DNA of 64,000 bases from Chrysaora quinquecirrha (Eukaryota; Cnidaria; Scyphozoa; Semaeostomeae; Pelagiidae). The stretch covers positions 818,876-882,875 of the forward strand of contig JACTAT010000002.1 in the NCBI GenBank assembly GCA_014526335.1, written 5' to 3'. Below the pieces are notes generated by a model that was not told the origin of the DNA, searched no databases, and saw only the letters and a program-made list of their open reading frames with translations. The position numbers and the translations under genes are program-made. Below, piece after piece: positions 1 through 10,601 of the stretch (positions are counted from its first letter, which is position 1; each line of letters opens with the position of its first letter).

Positions 1-756
1 ACTACGACTCATGGAATAAGTCTACTGGTTGCTAAGGTTCGTTATGCAGGTAGCATTTATCACTACGCAACTATGTCCGGCAAGAAATAGAAGCTACTTC
101 AACGGATCATGCAGGTTTCGCGCAGTGACCACGTTTTCGCCATTCTCATTGCCCGGTACTACTCTAATTAATCTACCACCGCGTTACCAGGGATATTTAG
201 TCCAGGTATGAGGTATGAATATTTCTTCGTAGCCCTGGGAACCAGGTTGAAAAAGTGTCCCGACTGGCAATAGCAATGACTACATGCCTTGCCTCACATT
301 TAAAATAAGTTGAATAAATAAAAATCTTAAATAACATAATTCACAGAGAACTTGGTAATTCTAGTTGTAGTCATGTGATTAATCAAAGCTTCACAGGGAA
401 GCGTACAGAAATAACACGACATTTTGTATTTTTGCAGCAAATAAGAAACAAAACTATCACCAGATGAAAGTAGTGAAAGAGATCGAAAATAAATTAATAG
501 CATAAAATATTAATGAAGTAATTATTCCGAGAATAATGAACAGACGGCTAGTTCCCAAACAAGATATTATATACACGTAGGATATATGTCAAGGCAAGGA
601 CTTTCAACGTAGATTGGCCTACACATAGACACGCCGACAGCTCAAGACTCACGATATAGCGCTCACAGGGAGACAATGAAAATTTGAAAGGAAATGGCAG
701 CAAAAACACAATGAACATTTACTCGAAAAAATATGCTTGATGCTTGATCAGTCCCT
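1..756. other. gene-free stretch
   Basis: I see no coding exon here. The first 30 bases (a CGACTCAT...AATAAGTCTA motif) look like the end of a dispersed repeat whose longer copies lie near 17.1, 20.3, 46.7 and 56.5 kb. The rest is AT-rich without recognisable structure. Confidence 0.5.
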
Positions 757-897
757 CAATTCGAGGGGCATTTCACTCTTCAAAAACGTGTACGAGATTT
801 CCATTAAAACAAAAGGATTTCCAAGGGATTTCCGTGAAATCAATAGAATTTTCAACAAATGAGTGCGAAATTTTTACGGAGTGATTTGCCCCTCGCC
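757..897. repeat. short inverted-repeat element (GAGGGGCATTTCACT family)
   Basis: The ends are inverted: CGAGGGGCATTTCACT on the left, and the complement of AGTGATTTGCCCCTCG on the right. The interior (AAGGATTTCCAAGGGATTTC) is itself self-complementary. Related copies lie at 24,025-24,157, 24,424-24,558, 25,225-25,360 and 50,570-50,692. It has no coding capacity and is probably a non-autonomous fold-back or MITE-type element. Confidence 0.6.
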
Positions 898-1284
898 TCT
901 CACTTCTCCTCAGAAACGTCACATTTCACGTTTTTTCTTTACGATTCAAACGTACACCAACTATTGCCTGCACAAAAATCTCGCTCCTTTTTGAGATTCT
1001 AAATTCTACCCTCCACGACATAGGGGTTACCAGAGGTGAAAGGTAATAGCGGAACACAACGTATTGTCTCCTAAACTCTAAATCCTTCAACCGTTTTGTC
1101 ATTAGGCTCTAGGCCTTTACCTCTGCCCTAACCCTACCTGTACTCAAGGTGTAAAGCCATTTCTAAACATGATATCTCTAACAGACTACTCTATAGACAA
1201 TGTAAAAGATTTTTCCACAAGTGGCATTCCACAATTGATGGGATTTTATATTAGAGCCTATGGATTGCGAGGACAGAGAACCAA

Positions 1285-1420
1285 CGGGCTGTATGACTTG
1301 AAGAGTTAGTCAGCGATTTCACTCAGCATTATAGCACAGTCAAGTGGAAACGTCGTTGGCTTTCTGGTCATACAATCAAGGTTCGAATCCCATCTATTGT
1401 GGTATGCCACTTGTGGAAAT
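1285..1420 (+). repeat. tRNA-derived SINE copy, degraded
   Basis: A B-box-like GGTTCGAATCC lies near 1,380. It follows a decayed A-box region around TAGCACAGTCAAGTGG. The 5' part (GGGCTGTATGAC, then a GCGATTTCACTCAGC-like stretch) matches the upstream part of the copy at 33,420-33,555. This is the usual layout of a SINE with a tRNA-related pol III promoter. The 3' part contains CCCATCTATTGTGGTATGCC, shared by all copies. Confidence 0.65.
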
Positions 1421-1514
1421 ATTTTTCATTTTGTTTTTCCCATTCATGATAAATACATACTATGAGTACAGATAAAGAAATTAAAAAGATATAGGTAGAG
1501 ATATAGGTAGAGAT

Positions 1515-1676
1515 ATTTTTCCAGAAGTGGCATACAACAATAGATGGGATTCGAACCTGGACTGCATGACCAGAGAGCAGCAAACGAAGTTTGACTCGTT
1601 TGGTTCGAGTTTGGCTCTCTGGTCATGCAGTCCAGGTTCAAATCCCATCTATTGTGGTATGCCATTTGTGGAAAAA
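1515..1676. repeat. head-to-head pair of SINE 3' halves (near-palindrome)
   Basis: The left arm (1,515-1,572) is the reverse complement of the right arm (1,616-1,676). Both carry the SINE segment from the GGCTCTCTGGTCATGCAG motif through the B box to TATTGTGGTATGCC. The roughly 40-base spacer is AT-mixed. The pair should form a strong hairpin. A B box is visible on the minus arm (GGTTCGAATCC); the plus arm has the decayed form GGTTCAAATCC. Confidence 0.7.
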
Positions 1677-1974
1677 TCAATCCTTGTGTTCGCCACTCAT
1701 GACAAATAGATACACGTTTATATATATATGTATAGAAATAGCTGCAGGCGAACATGAATATACCCTCTAGATATAGGAAATTATCATGCAAAAACTTGAG
1801 ATACTGGCAATTAATTTCTCATTCTTCAAGCCAATATTTGAGCATATTAAATTCAAATGAGCTTCAACATTTCAATTTGCATTTATCCTATCTGCAAACA
1901 GGTATCTGAGCATGAAAGAGAGATGAACACATTATTTGAGCATTTTTCAACTATGAGAGCGGAGTTTAACTTAC

Positions 1975-2065
1975 CAAGGGGGAGATTTAACTTAAAATCT
2001 CTACTCATTTTGGCAGGAACACTGTTCACGTAGCCATCCACCGGCACTTCCACATTAACAGCCAT
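1975..2065 (-). CDS. possible first coding exon of an unidentified gene (partial)
   Basis: An ATG at 2,065 with an adenine-rich upstream context opens a 30-codon stretch (MAVNVEVPVDGY...). It ends exactly at a consensus donor, CTTG|GTAAGT. The open frame runs on past the donor but becomes low in quality. No domain is recognisable and the gene would continue leftwards out of the window. It could be a chance open frame in intergenic DNA. Confidence 0.3.
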
Positions 2066-3266
2066 TTTGATGTAGAAGCAATAGTTATAGAAAAAGCAAA
2101 CTACCCACTATACTTCTATACTTCTACTTGCAAATAAATGAAATGACATAGCTAAGTTCGCTTATGATGCATTTCTTAATCAATGTATATTTTATGCAGT
2201 TCATCTGCATGTATCGACGTACATGCTCAATGTGATGAAAAACGATATCGAATCTTCCAAAACCATCTGTTGTTGCAACATAGGTGACACCAGCTATTAT
2301 ACGCAACAACATACAACAAACCCTAACAGGTAACTTTACAAGTTTCAATGACTTCTTCATCAATGATTTCTAAGGCTAAACACAAACATGCAAGCCACCT
2401 TTCAGCTCTATTATTCATAAATCTAGACTTATATTGTTTTTTTAGTTTGTTTACCAGTCAATCCTTCTATATATGGAGTTAACGAAAACAACGATTTAAA
2501 CTCTACGAGAAACTAGACACTACCAATAGCTACTACACTTTTTTGCAAGAATATCGAGGCTCGATATTTTAGAACACGATAAGAGCACAATAGTATATCA
2601 TCTCCAGCCTGAGAGAAAAGATTTCAAAACAGGATGTACTTTATCGAAAGAATACAACCGTCTCTCCTAAAACCAGTCTTATGTCGACTACCGATACCAT
2701 AGTACTAACGCCAGCTAGTTGTAACTGCTAACTCACGTCGACATGTAGCTAAACAACTAGTCAGATTTTGTAGGATACAGCTGACAGCAGCCGCAAGAGC
2801 GCTCGTGTCATGTATATCTCTGTGCTCATGTATATCTTTGTACATATATCACTATAATCGCAGAAGTAGAACATGCCTTACCAACTTTCTGGCACTGCAC
2901 GCCGAATAGTTACCGTCAGAAAAGAACTAGTTGCCAACTAGTTGCCAGAGCGCTTATCTCGAGGGGTTAGTTAAGATAAATTAATTCCGAAAAATCGCCA
3001 AAAAGCTGTCGGCAGCTGGCTCTTACTGTGCGCAATGTCGACCTAAGCCCGGCTTAAAGTAACACCCTTCTAGAATAAACGCCCAATGTAAATTTGAAAA
3101 TATTTCCTAACGCCAACTCTCGAATAAACGAAGTTAAAGGTCAAAACGAGGCCGTTGAACTATGAATCCAGAACCTTTTCTTTTTTCTTAGACTTATCAC
3201 TTGAATTTCAAGTTATTGCTCATCAAACCAAGACTTGCACCAAACGAGATTTGTCAAAATCATAGT
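2066..3266. other. gene-free stretch with a repeat related to 53.3-53.5 kb
   Basis: No exon is apparent. Bases about 2,670-3,055 contain AACTTTCTGGCACTGC, then a TAGTTACCGTCAGAAAAGAAC stretch and ACTAGTTGCC. The same words recur in inverted order at about 53,343-53,530, indicating a dispersed element. GTCGAC-centred ends near 2,680 and 3,040 may be its termini. Confidence 0.45.
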
Positions 3267-3516
3267 TTGAGCTAAAGCGAGACATGTCCCCTCGATGTCG
3301 CCCAGTTAAGCCACCTCGGAAACTTTGTAGCGCGCGACAAAATTTGTAGCGAGAGACAGGCAAAGGTTTCTGGGAGACAACAGAAACATTTCGTGTATCC
3401 ACGACTCGGGGGACAAGTTGCATGCTTGTCCCTCACATGCTTAGCCGCCCTAGAAGACACGCCGAATACAATGCAGCGAGCGACATTGTCTCCTAGTTTA
3501 GCAAAAGCTTTATATA
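3267..3516. repeat. CpG-rich inverted-repeat element, copy 1 (GCGCGCGAC family)
   Basis: This roughly 250-bp copy shares blocks with 21,525-21,778 and 55,029-55,305. The blocks are a TAGCCACCTCGGAAACTTTGTAG-like segment, GCGCGCGACAAAATTTGTAGC, GTTTCTGGGAGACAACAG, and an end with TCTCCTAGTTTAGC. In the other copies the ends carry GTCGCGCGCGAC palindromes inside a TAAACTAGGAGAC terminal repeat. Here the terminal CpGs have decayed. It is non-coding. Confidence 0.65.
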
Positions 3517-4139
3517 GTTTATGCACTTAAAGCAAGGCTTTCTACTGTAACTTAGAGATGATTACTGTTTTCGTGATGTTTTGGCAGCCGTTTACTATAC
3601 GCGGGTGGCTATTAATATTCTGAATTTGACCTCAAAATCTAGATTTCTGTGACGACAATTTAATAACGACTTCAAGATTATCTAGAATCAGCTGAACAAA
3701 AGTACGTCAGCTTACAACATCGGCTTGCGCCATTTCCCAAGAAATTACCGAAAATAAACGGTGACAGAATAGGTTGCTATAAACTATTAATGAACTACAA
3801 CAGAAATACACCGTTTTAAGAGCTCTACTGTGGGCTTAGACGTCTGTGCGTAAGAATGATCAATAATTTACGAAATATTTCCCAATTTAGAAATGTTTCT
3901 TGCAACATACAACAACGACTGACGATTATTGCAAATTATCTAGGTAAGAATAATACACATTATTGCCCGAACGATGAAGACTTAGATTAGGTGTAGGTGA
4001 GAGAAGGATAATTCCTTACAGATGTTTCACGGGCGGGGCGCACAAAAAAGAAATTAAGTCGCCGTTTACACTTTACTGGTGCAGCTGCAGACTTGCTTCC
4101 AGTTGGTTCCCTCCTATTCTTTCAACAAAAGGGAGGAAA

Positions 4140-4275
4140 ATAGGAGAAATAAGACAAGGAAGGGTAGAAAGAGAAATAGAAAGAGGAGAAAAGAGAAAAG
4201 AGGAGGAGGAGGAGGGAGGAGGAGGCGGAGGAAGAGGAGGAGGAGGAGGAGGAGGAGGAGGAGGAGGAGGGGAGA
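4140..4275 (+). repeat. purine-rich (AGG)n microsatellite
   Basis: Imperfect AGAAATAG/GAAAGAG runs pass into nearly pure GAGGAGGAGG from about 4,199 to 4,270. The long open frames across it (poly-Arg on plus, poly-Leu/Ser on minus) are a by-product of the repeat and not genes. Confidence 0.9.
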
Positions 4276-4348
4276 AAGAGTAGAAAGAGGCAGGGGCAGC
4301 ACCAGCCGGTCAATGCCCTCTCCCGTTGTCATCTTTTCTGCAATAGTC

Positions 4349-4715
4349 TAAAACTTTTTTATACATAAGGCACACATTTATAAGGAACCCAAGGCTGAAA
4401 ATTCCCAAGAGATTAAGGAACTTCAAGGATCTGTCGAGGCTTCCACGAAAAACCTTTTTCAAGAAGTTTTGTACAAATAAAAAAACAGAATAGCAATACA
4501 TTTCCCATCGTCCTTCCCCAAAAGACACCTTTTATATTTAAACTTAGTGAAAATGAAGTACGTTTTGATGCATTTGCTGTAAAATTAGTATTCAAACATA
4601 TCTCACGAACAGTAACGAACAGTATTAGCAACTCTCAGCCTCATTTTGTTGAAGAATTAAGGAACTCCAGCCTAAACTCAGACCAAAGGTTCCTTAAAAA
4701 ACGTGAATTGTCACG
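4349..4715. repeat. divergent T-run inverted-repeat element
   Basis: The left end ACTTTTTTATACATAAGG and the right end, complement CACGTTTTTTAAGGAACC, resemble the termini of elements at 30,147, 42,612 and 55,382. Interior words such as TAAGGAAC and TTAAGGAACT recur as in the 55,382 copy. No gene is visible. From 4,716 to 5,654 I see nothing except a CAACAACAACAAC run near 5,292. Confidence 0.45.
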
Positions 4716-5654
4716 AAAAGGCGAATTTGTGTTCGCCATGAAATTTACACAAGAAATAAAAACTTTTGTTGATCATTAAACATTAGCCATTCTGAGCAAA
4801 TTTTCATTGCAGAGCACGAGATTTGTTTACAGCGATTTCGTATTGTTTTATTTGCACAAACTGCCTTCGCGATAGACTCCAAGCTTCAACGTGCGATTTT
4901 CATTGATCAAATCGCTCAATATTTGTAAAAACAAGCTGCGAAAAATCAATAACTCGTGGCACCAGCACAATTCCTTTACTTGGAAAATTCAAGATGGCAG
5001 CCTTCGGCTAGGCGTCCTTTGCGTTATCTACAGGTTCTTAGAAAGTTTGTCTCACCGTTGAATTTATGCTAGCTGTTTGAATCTGTCGCTTTATCTCGCG
5101 ACGAGACGTGGCAACAAGTAGAACCATTTCTGAGCATGCGCACTCCGGTATTTACTGCGTCAACCTTGCCTGTTGAAAGACGAAATGTAGATGACTCTTT
5201 TCTCATCGCTACTCTTTTCGACGTCGCATCGCGCGACGCTTGTCGCAGCCGCTGCATGGTGAAAAACCACCTTTAAAAGCCCAAACAGCAAAAACAACAA
5301 CAACAACAACGCCCAAACAGCTTTTCGTATGACAGAATCTACAGCTCTACAGTTATGTGACGATTCCCAAATCTTGAAACGACGATGCAACACAGGAAAT
5401 GTGTATTGCCCAAACGAATGCAACAAACTAAGACAATAGCAATTTAATTCAACATCTTATCTTACGAGAGATGGATAGTTGTCAGAGAAGTCATTCTTGC
5501 AAGCAGCGTCCATTCAGTGTTACCTTTATCATATCTCAATTCTCAAATTCAGTTAACGCGGGTAACACAGACAAGTAAAAGTAATCACGTGCTAAGGGCG
5601 AAATTATATTATGTAGCTACAAAAGTTTTCCTCTGCCCAATGCATCAGTTGCAA

Positions 5655-5695
5655 CATAGTCATAAGAAAACTATAGTCTGGAAGCGAACAATGGG
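5655..5695 (+). repeat. left terminal inverted repeat of the P-like element
   Basis: It begins CATAGTCATAAG and ends CGAACAATGGG, and is the exact reverse complement of 10,561-10,601. Only on this side it is followed at once by CCCATTGTTCG, a small inverted copy of its own inner end, forming a GAACAATGGGCCCATTGTTC palindrome. This could be an internal transposase binding site. Confidence 0.9.
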
Positions 5696-5780
5696 CCCAT
5701 TGTTCGCGCGATTCATATGTTGAATGAACAACAACAACAACGCGTAGGTGCAATCGTTTTGACGTTCAAGTGAAAAATCA

Positions 5781-7116
5781 ATGGATGAAATGGATGAAGA
5801 CTTCATTTTCGGAGAAGATTTGGAGTTATTTATCGACTTTTTGGATGATGAATGGGCAGAAACAGATGAAGCTATTCAACAGCAACTTCAGGAAATTGAA
5901 GACGAGGTATGAATTGCATAATATTATTTACATTTTACTTGTACACCCACCCAATTCATACTGCGACGCGACTGGGCTTTTCTCGTTTATTGGTCTCTTA
6001 CCTCGTGTCGTGTTTTACCCTGAAGTTTCTGTTTTAAGTAACCTATGTTTTAATACATATTTAAAAAATCAATTTCTTTCACAGGTCGCTAATGCGGAAA
6101 TATTAAATTGCGAGAAATGCAAAAAGAAATACAAAACAAAACGTGGCCTGACTCGCCATATGAAAGCAAAGCACCGTGAGAGTGATGAAAACAAAACAGA
6201 TTGTTCCTCACCGAAAATACCCCCATTAGAAGTCAAGCAAATGTTAATGGATGCAACGCAGAAACTATCAGCAGACAAATGTTTCCCTGAAACATACCGA
6301 TTCAAGTTTAAATCTTTTGCAACCAGTATTCAGGAATGCATTGAAATCAGAAACAAATTCTCAAATGTTATTGATGGTTTCACTGGCAATGCTGAAAAAT
6401 TTTATTCAGCATCTTATCAGTTGCTTTATGGAGGTTGTGTAAAAACGATTGGGAATCTAGAAGAGCAAGAAGCAACTATTTTACTAACTGAGTTTTTGAA
6501 TTTTTGTCTTGCAAAGTTAAGTGGTATGGTTAATGATTTTGCCAACATAACACCACCAAATAGTAATAAACAACTTTCAGACAAAGAAATTCATGCATTA
6601 GAGTACCTTACTGGTTACTGCTTTAGAAATACTTATTGGAAAATAAGGAATAGCAAAGCATCAAAATCAGATGCATGTCAACAAATTCTCAGCATTCTTA
6701 AGGCTGCTAAAACAGAATCAGCTCAGCCATTGGTGGACATGAAGAATAGAGGGGGCCTCTGGAAAGTCGGGTCACCTGCTATTTCACTATTTAAGAGGGT
6801 CGAAAGTATTTTTTCCCATTCTTCTCAAAAAAACAGACAGATAATAAATGCAGAAGATATATTAAATGCTACATTGAAAGACCCCATTTGTAGATCAAAC
6901 ATTTCTGTTTTAATTGCGAATGCTGAGATGGAAATAGAGAAAGAAGTTGGAAAAAGCGTTTTCGAGCATTTAATTTTGCTTTATGTCAGGGTTCGTTGTC
7001 ATTCATTTGCCAAGGACTTGAAAGAAAAACATAAAGTTGCAAAAAAGTCTTCACAAAAAAAGTCATTACGAAAAGAAATTAAGAAAGCTAGCACAAGCAC
7101 AGATTTGGGACATTAA
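5781..7116 (+). CDS. C2H2 zinc-finger accessory protein of the P-like element
   Basis: There are two exons, 5,781-5,906 and 6,085-7,116 (donor GAG|GTATGA, acceptor TTCTTTCACAG|GTC, both phase 0), giving 385 residues. A reading without splicing is also open but replaces an acidic protein-like N-terminus with intron sequence, so I prefer the spliced form. Residues 1-42 are strongly acidic (MDEMDEDFIFGEDLE...). One zinc finger follows, C51-x2-C54-x12-H67-x4-H72. The middle 250 residues are helical-looking with no domain I know. The tail (about 350-385) is lysine-rich and suits nuclear import or DNA binding. The frame is undamaged, unlike the transposase next to it. Its role is unknown. An accessory DNA-binding factor or a regulator of the transposase is inference from position. 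Confidence 0.75.
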
Positions 7117-7342
7117 TTTTTTACCATGCAAGACATGTAAGTAGAATGCAATAAATTTCTGAAAACTATCCAGATTTCTTTATTTTCTTTAAATGCCACT
7201 CCATGTTTGAAGAACCATTTAAAAAATCTTTATTCAATACTAAACAGATGAGATCAACAAATAAAACATAACAATTTTTGTCTGTGTTATCTAGAAATTA
7301 GTTTTTTGGGTTTTTTCATCCCAGCCATTTGAATGAAAGTGT

Positions 7343-9788
7343 TTATTTGTTACTCTTCTTTCTTTTTGGTAAAGGTTCATCTGATATTACATTCATCTTT
7401 GTAGAACCTGACTGAACATTACCAGCTATTGGAGTGATACTAAACTGGGACTTTATAATATTATCATTGTAACCCACACTGCGTAGATTTGGGTTATCAC
7501 GGCGATGTCCAATGGACCTTTGCCTTCCAAAATAGTTCTCCAAGTCGTCTTGGCAGAAGCGTTCAGTTAATACATATTTTACCCCAACTGACAAAAGGTA
7601 TTTAGTAACATCGACCAAAGAATATACTGTCATCTGAAGGCCTCTGTAGGTCTGCCAAGAAATAAACATTGCCTCTTTGTTTGATTTGGTAAAGTTTCCT
7701 TGCCGTTCTGTGATGGACTTTTGCCAATCTTCAAAGTATTTCAAAAACCGGTTTTCAAGCCATTCAAACCTTGGATCTTCCAGGGACTCATATGGCCTCA
7801 AAGCAGCTTTCTGCTTATGGTGATGTTCTTGTGTATTGCGCACATTTGCACAATCAAAGAACTTGTCCATATATTCACAGAAAGTAGCTGTACCACTAGC
7901 TTCATCAGGACCATAAGCTTTCAAAACTTTTGCCATACTGGAACTTAATACTTGCACTGCAAGTTTCACACGCATCACAGAGTATGGAGTGAGATTCACA
8001 TGATCAGAAGTGAGCTTGGGTAGCAACTTTAGACCACATTCAAGATCTTCATTATAAATCTGGCTGATATGGCTCCAAAGGATATAACAGCCATTGTTCC
8101 ATAGCAAGCGGGTTCCCTTTCCAGAACCAGATTTAGCTAGATTGTTCCTTGCAGTTTTCATCAGGTGTGGTGCATCTGATAAAAAATAAATAAAACGGTA
8201 TTTTGCAAAGAGATTTACCGAACGGTATGTGACTTTCTTTTCAGATTCAGCACCAATACTTTTGTGCATGTTAAAAAAGGTACGGTTTGATGATGCACCA
8301 TCTGCAACTGCTGCAATCACACAAAGGGAACATGTTGTCTCTAATATGGCTACTGCCCGCCAAAACAGAGGGAAAAGTTGAAATGAAGTTATGCCATCTG
8401 TAGCAAATGTTGCAAAGCTGTAAGACAATGGATTCACAACACTTTTGATGAGAAATACCAAAACATGTGTGGCTAGTTTATTGGATTTATCTAATGTGGC
8501 ATAGTTTATTTCTGCATCGCCAAGATCTATAAAGCCAATTAATTCACCACTGTTCTTGTCCCAGACAAGGTCCTCTTGGATCTTCATTTCATCAAAAGAG
8601 ATGATAATGTATCTCTCACAAGCAGTAAAATTTGATGTTTTGCTTTGTAATTCTGTAACTACCATGTCATTGAATCCTCTTTTAGGTCGAATGTAATTAC
8701 GATAATCACGGAGAGTGCGAAGACTTGGTAAAACCATAACCCCAGATCCAACTTTATCATTCAAAGCGAAGTTCGTTATATGCTGCAGTTGATTTTGCAG
8801 CAACAGCTAAACAAAACTTTATTATCATTGGATGATAACGAACTTGGCTAAGCGATTGTTGAATGTATTTTGTTGTTCTAGCCAAAATAATTTCATGAAT
8901 GGTGGGATTTTTCGGTCGTCACAAGTACTGAAAATTTGCTTGAAATCATCTCCGAGTTCTGGACTTACTGGTTTTGATGAATTTTTTATCTCTTGTTTCA
9001 TTTTGGCAACTTCATTCTCTAACTGTTTGCATTATGGCGACTCTGCTGAAGGGCCAACTTTACTCTGACTGGTTTTGTTGCAGATAATGGTGCTTTCAAT
9101 TTGGCTGGCAAGCATTCAGTTGTTTCCTTTGTCTTTAATTGCTTCAATTCATATTGTTCTTTTATTATACATTCTGGGCATTTGCTACTTGACTTGACTA
9201 AGACATGACATTTATTTGCACGCAAATATTCATCTTGTGATAATGTTATATGCTGTTTCCAAGAGTTTGATGAATTATTTAACTTTGGAATAGCATGCCT
9301 CTTTACACTTTTGTCTGAATGATTGATATGTAATTGGAAGTCTATCCCAGAGCAAAGATCACTCGTCTCCAATTCCTTTACTAACTTTGAAAGTGTAACA
9401 TTTCTCATAGATCCTTCATAATTACTCACAACAAAGCAGTTTTCATTCAACAACCATCCAAAAACCCGTATCATAAAATTCAGCTCATTGTTTACCCTAA
9501 TCTCAAATCTTGCAATTGCAAATGTAGTGTCCTTCTTTACAATAAAACATTGATCATCTACTTCAGTGATGAAAAAATCAGTCAATTTTAAGCATTTGGA
9601 TCTTTTAATAAATTCTGTTAAGTCTTTATAGCAAGGAGAGAGTGGAGTTTCAAGTGTTGCTAACTTTGCTGCTTCCCTTTTCTTGATCTGAGAGGTTGGG
9701 CGATTGACAGAATCCTTTTTCTGGATACTCTTTTGTGGGAGGTTTAAACTTGGAACGACACCTTCTTTGAGGGTTTTGCGATTATCAT
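7343..9788 (-). pseudogene. P-element/THAP9-type transposase body, frameshifted as read
   Basis: This is the second exon of the transposase. The acceptor CTCTTGCAG|ATG at 9,788 joins in phase with the THAP exon at 10,183-10,420. Seen directly: a hydrophilic linker, a leucine-zipper-like stretch around 9,030, the family motif IPPFMKLFW near 8,900, RYHPMIIKF near 8,830, and then a 486-codon open frame. The latter carries FDEMKI (Asp at 8,593-8,591), VADGASSNRTFF, SDAPHLMKTARNN (Asp at 8,176-8,174) and QDDLENYFG (Asp and Glu three residues apart). These match the four acidic catalytic residues of P-family transposases. The frame breaks three times in short homopolymers, at about 9,026-9,028, 8,868-8,871 and 8,763-8,765. 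The copy is therefore either inactivated or affected by base-call errors. The C-terminus is basic (PKRKKSNK). Confidence 0.85.
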
Positions 9789-10182
9789 CTGCAAGAGAAA
9801 GTAAAGAACTGTTAAGTAACCACACATTTATAGATGTAGATTTGTCTAATTTCAAAACTTGGCTTAAATGGAAATGGAAGTTCATTAGATGACACTCGGG
9901 TATAGTTATTCACAAAAAATGGGATTCATATGAAGTATGTATATACCTAGTATTTGAAAAATGGTTGAAACAAGACTGCAAGTCATCCTAGCAGTGACTG
10001 GTATGTAGCCAGGGAATATTTCCTCTTCAACAACAACAAAAAATGGACAAGAGGTGAACAGGAAGAGGTTTAGGCCTGTGATACCTATGTTTGCTACACA
10101 TAAGAGAGCAGGCATTAATTAGACTTCTAGCTATGTATTCATAAAGGTCCGGTGAAATATATAATTTACTAGAGGTACTTAC

Positions 10183-10420
10183 AATAATATAGTTCATTTG
10201 GTGCGAAATGTTGTTCACAAACGTAAAGCCTGTCTTCTTCAATCTGCTTTTTCAAATTAGCGTCAATAACTCTGTCGCGGGTTATAACGTTTAAGATTTC
10301 ATTTCTCCATTTTCTTGATGCATCATCCACAGCTGCAGGTAGTTTGATAATTGAAATCCCCTTGTATTGCCTACTTCTACAAGCTCCGCAGTTGGGAATT
10401 GCACAATTTGCACCAGGCAT
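10183..10420 (-). CDS. THAP-domain exon of the P-like transposase
   Basis: The ATG at 10,420 starts MPGANCAIPNCG. The THAP C2CH pattern is visible: C-x4-C at residues 6 and 11, a central Trp in RKWRNEI, and the closing VCEQHF, followed by APNELYY. THAP fingers bind DNA site-specifically and form the N-terminus of P-element transposase and THAP9. The exon ends with donor TATT|GTAAGT in phase 1 and joins the acceptor at 9,788, giving ...ELYYYDNRKTLKEG. It starts about 140 bp inside the right terminal repeat, so the promoter must lie in that short segment. Confidence 0.85.
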
Positions 10421-10560
10421 TTGTAAAGATTACATTTTATTCGAGTACACTGGTATAACCTTGTTGGCGAACTGCCGAACTCATCAGAAAGGATATTTTT
10501 GGTTGCACTTACGGAAGTCTGGGAACTAGCGTTTTGTCAGACAAAAAGATAAAACAATAA

Positions 10561-10601
10561 CCCATTGTTCGCTTCCAGACTATAGTTTTCTTATGACTAT
10601 G
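10561..10601 (-). repeat. right terminal inverted repeat of the P-like element
   Basis: It begins CCCATTGTTCGC and ends CTTATGACTATG, complementary over 41 bases to 5,655-5,695. It lies about 140 bp upstream of the THAP exon start codon. Confidence 0.9.

Larger units (their letters stand above)
5655..10601. mobile_element. P-element-like DNA transposon carrying two convergent genes
   Basis: The element is bounded by 41-bp inverted ends that match perfectly by eye (5,655-5,695 and 10,561-10,601), giving a 4.95-kb unit. A THAP-domain exon followed by a transposase body with the P-element/THAP9 catalytic pattern reads leftwards from 10,420 to 7,343. A separate C2H2 zinc-finger gene reads rightwards from 5,781 to 7,116. 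Their 3' ends are about 225 bp apart. P elements make 8-bp target duplications. The flanks AGTTGCAA (left) and GTTGAACG (right) are only loosely alike, so no duplication can be claimed. The element lies upstream of no obvious host exon and may sit inside a long intron of the diacylglycerol kinase gene that starts at 16,161. Confidence 0.85.

Noticed and set aside
4079..4351. Arg/Gly-rich open frame of 90 codons on plus and Leu/Ser-rich frames on minus
   Set aside because: They lie entirely on the (AGG)n microsatellite. No start context, splice site or conserved segment.
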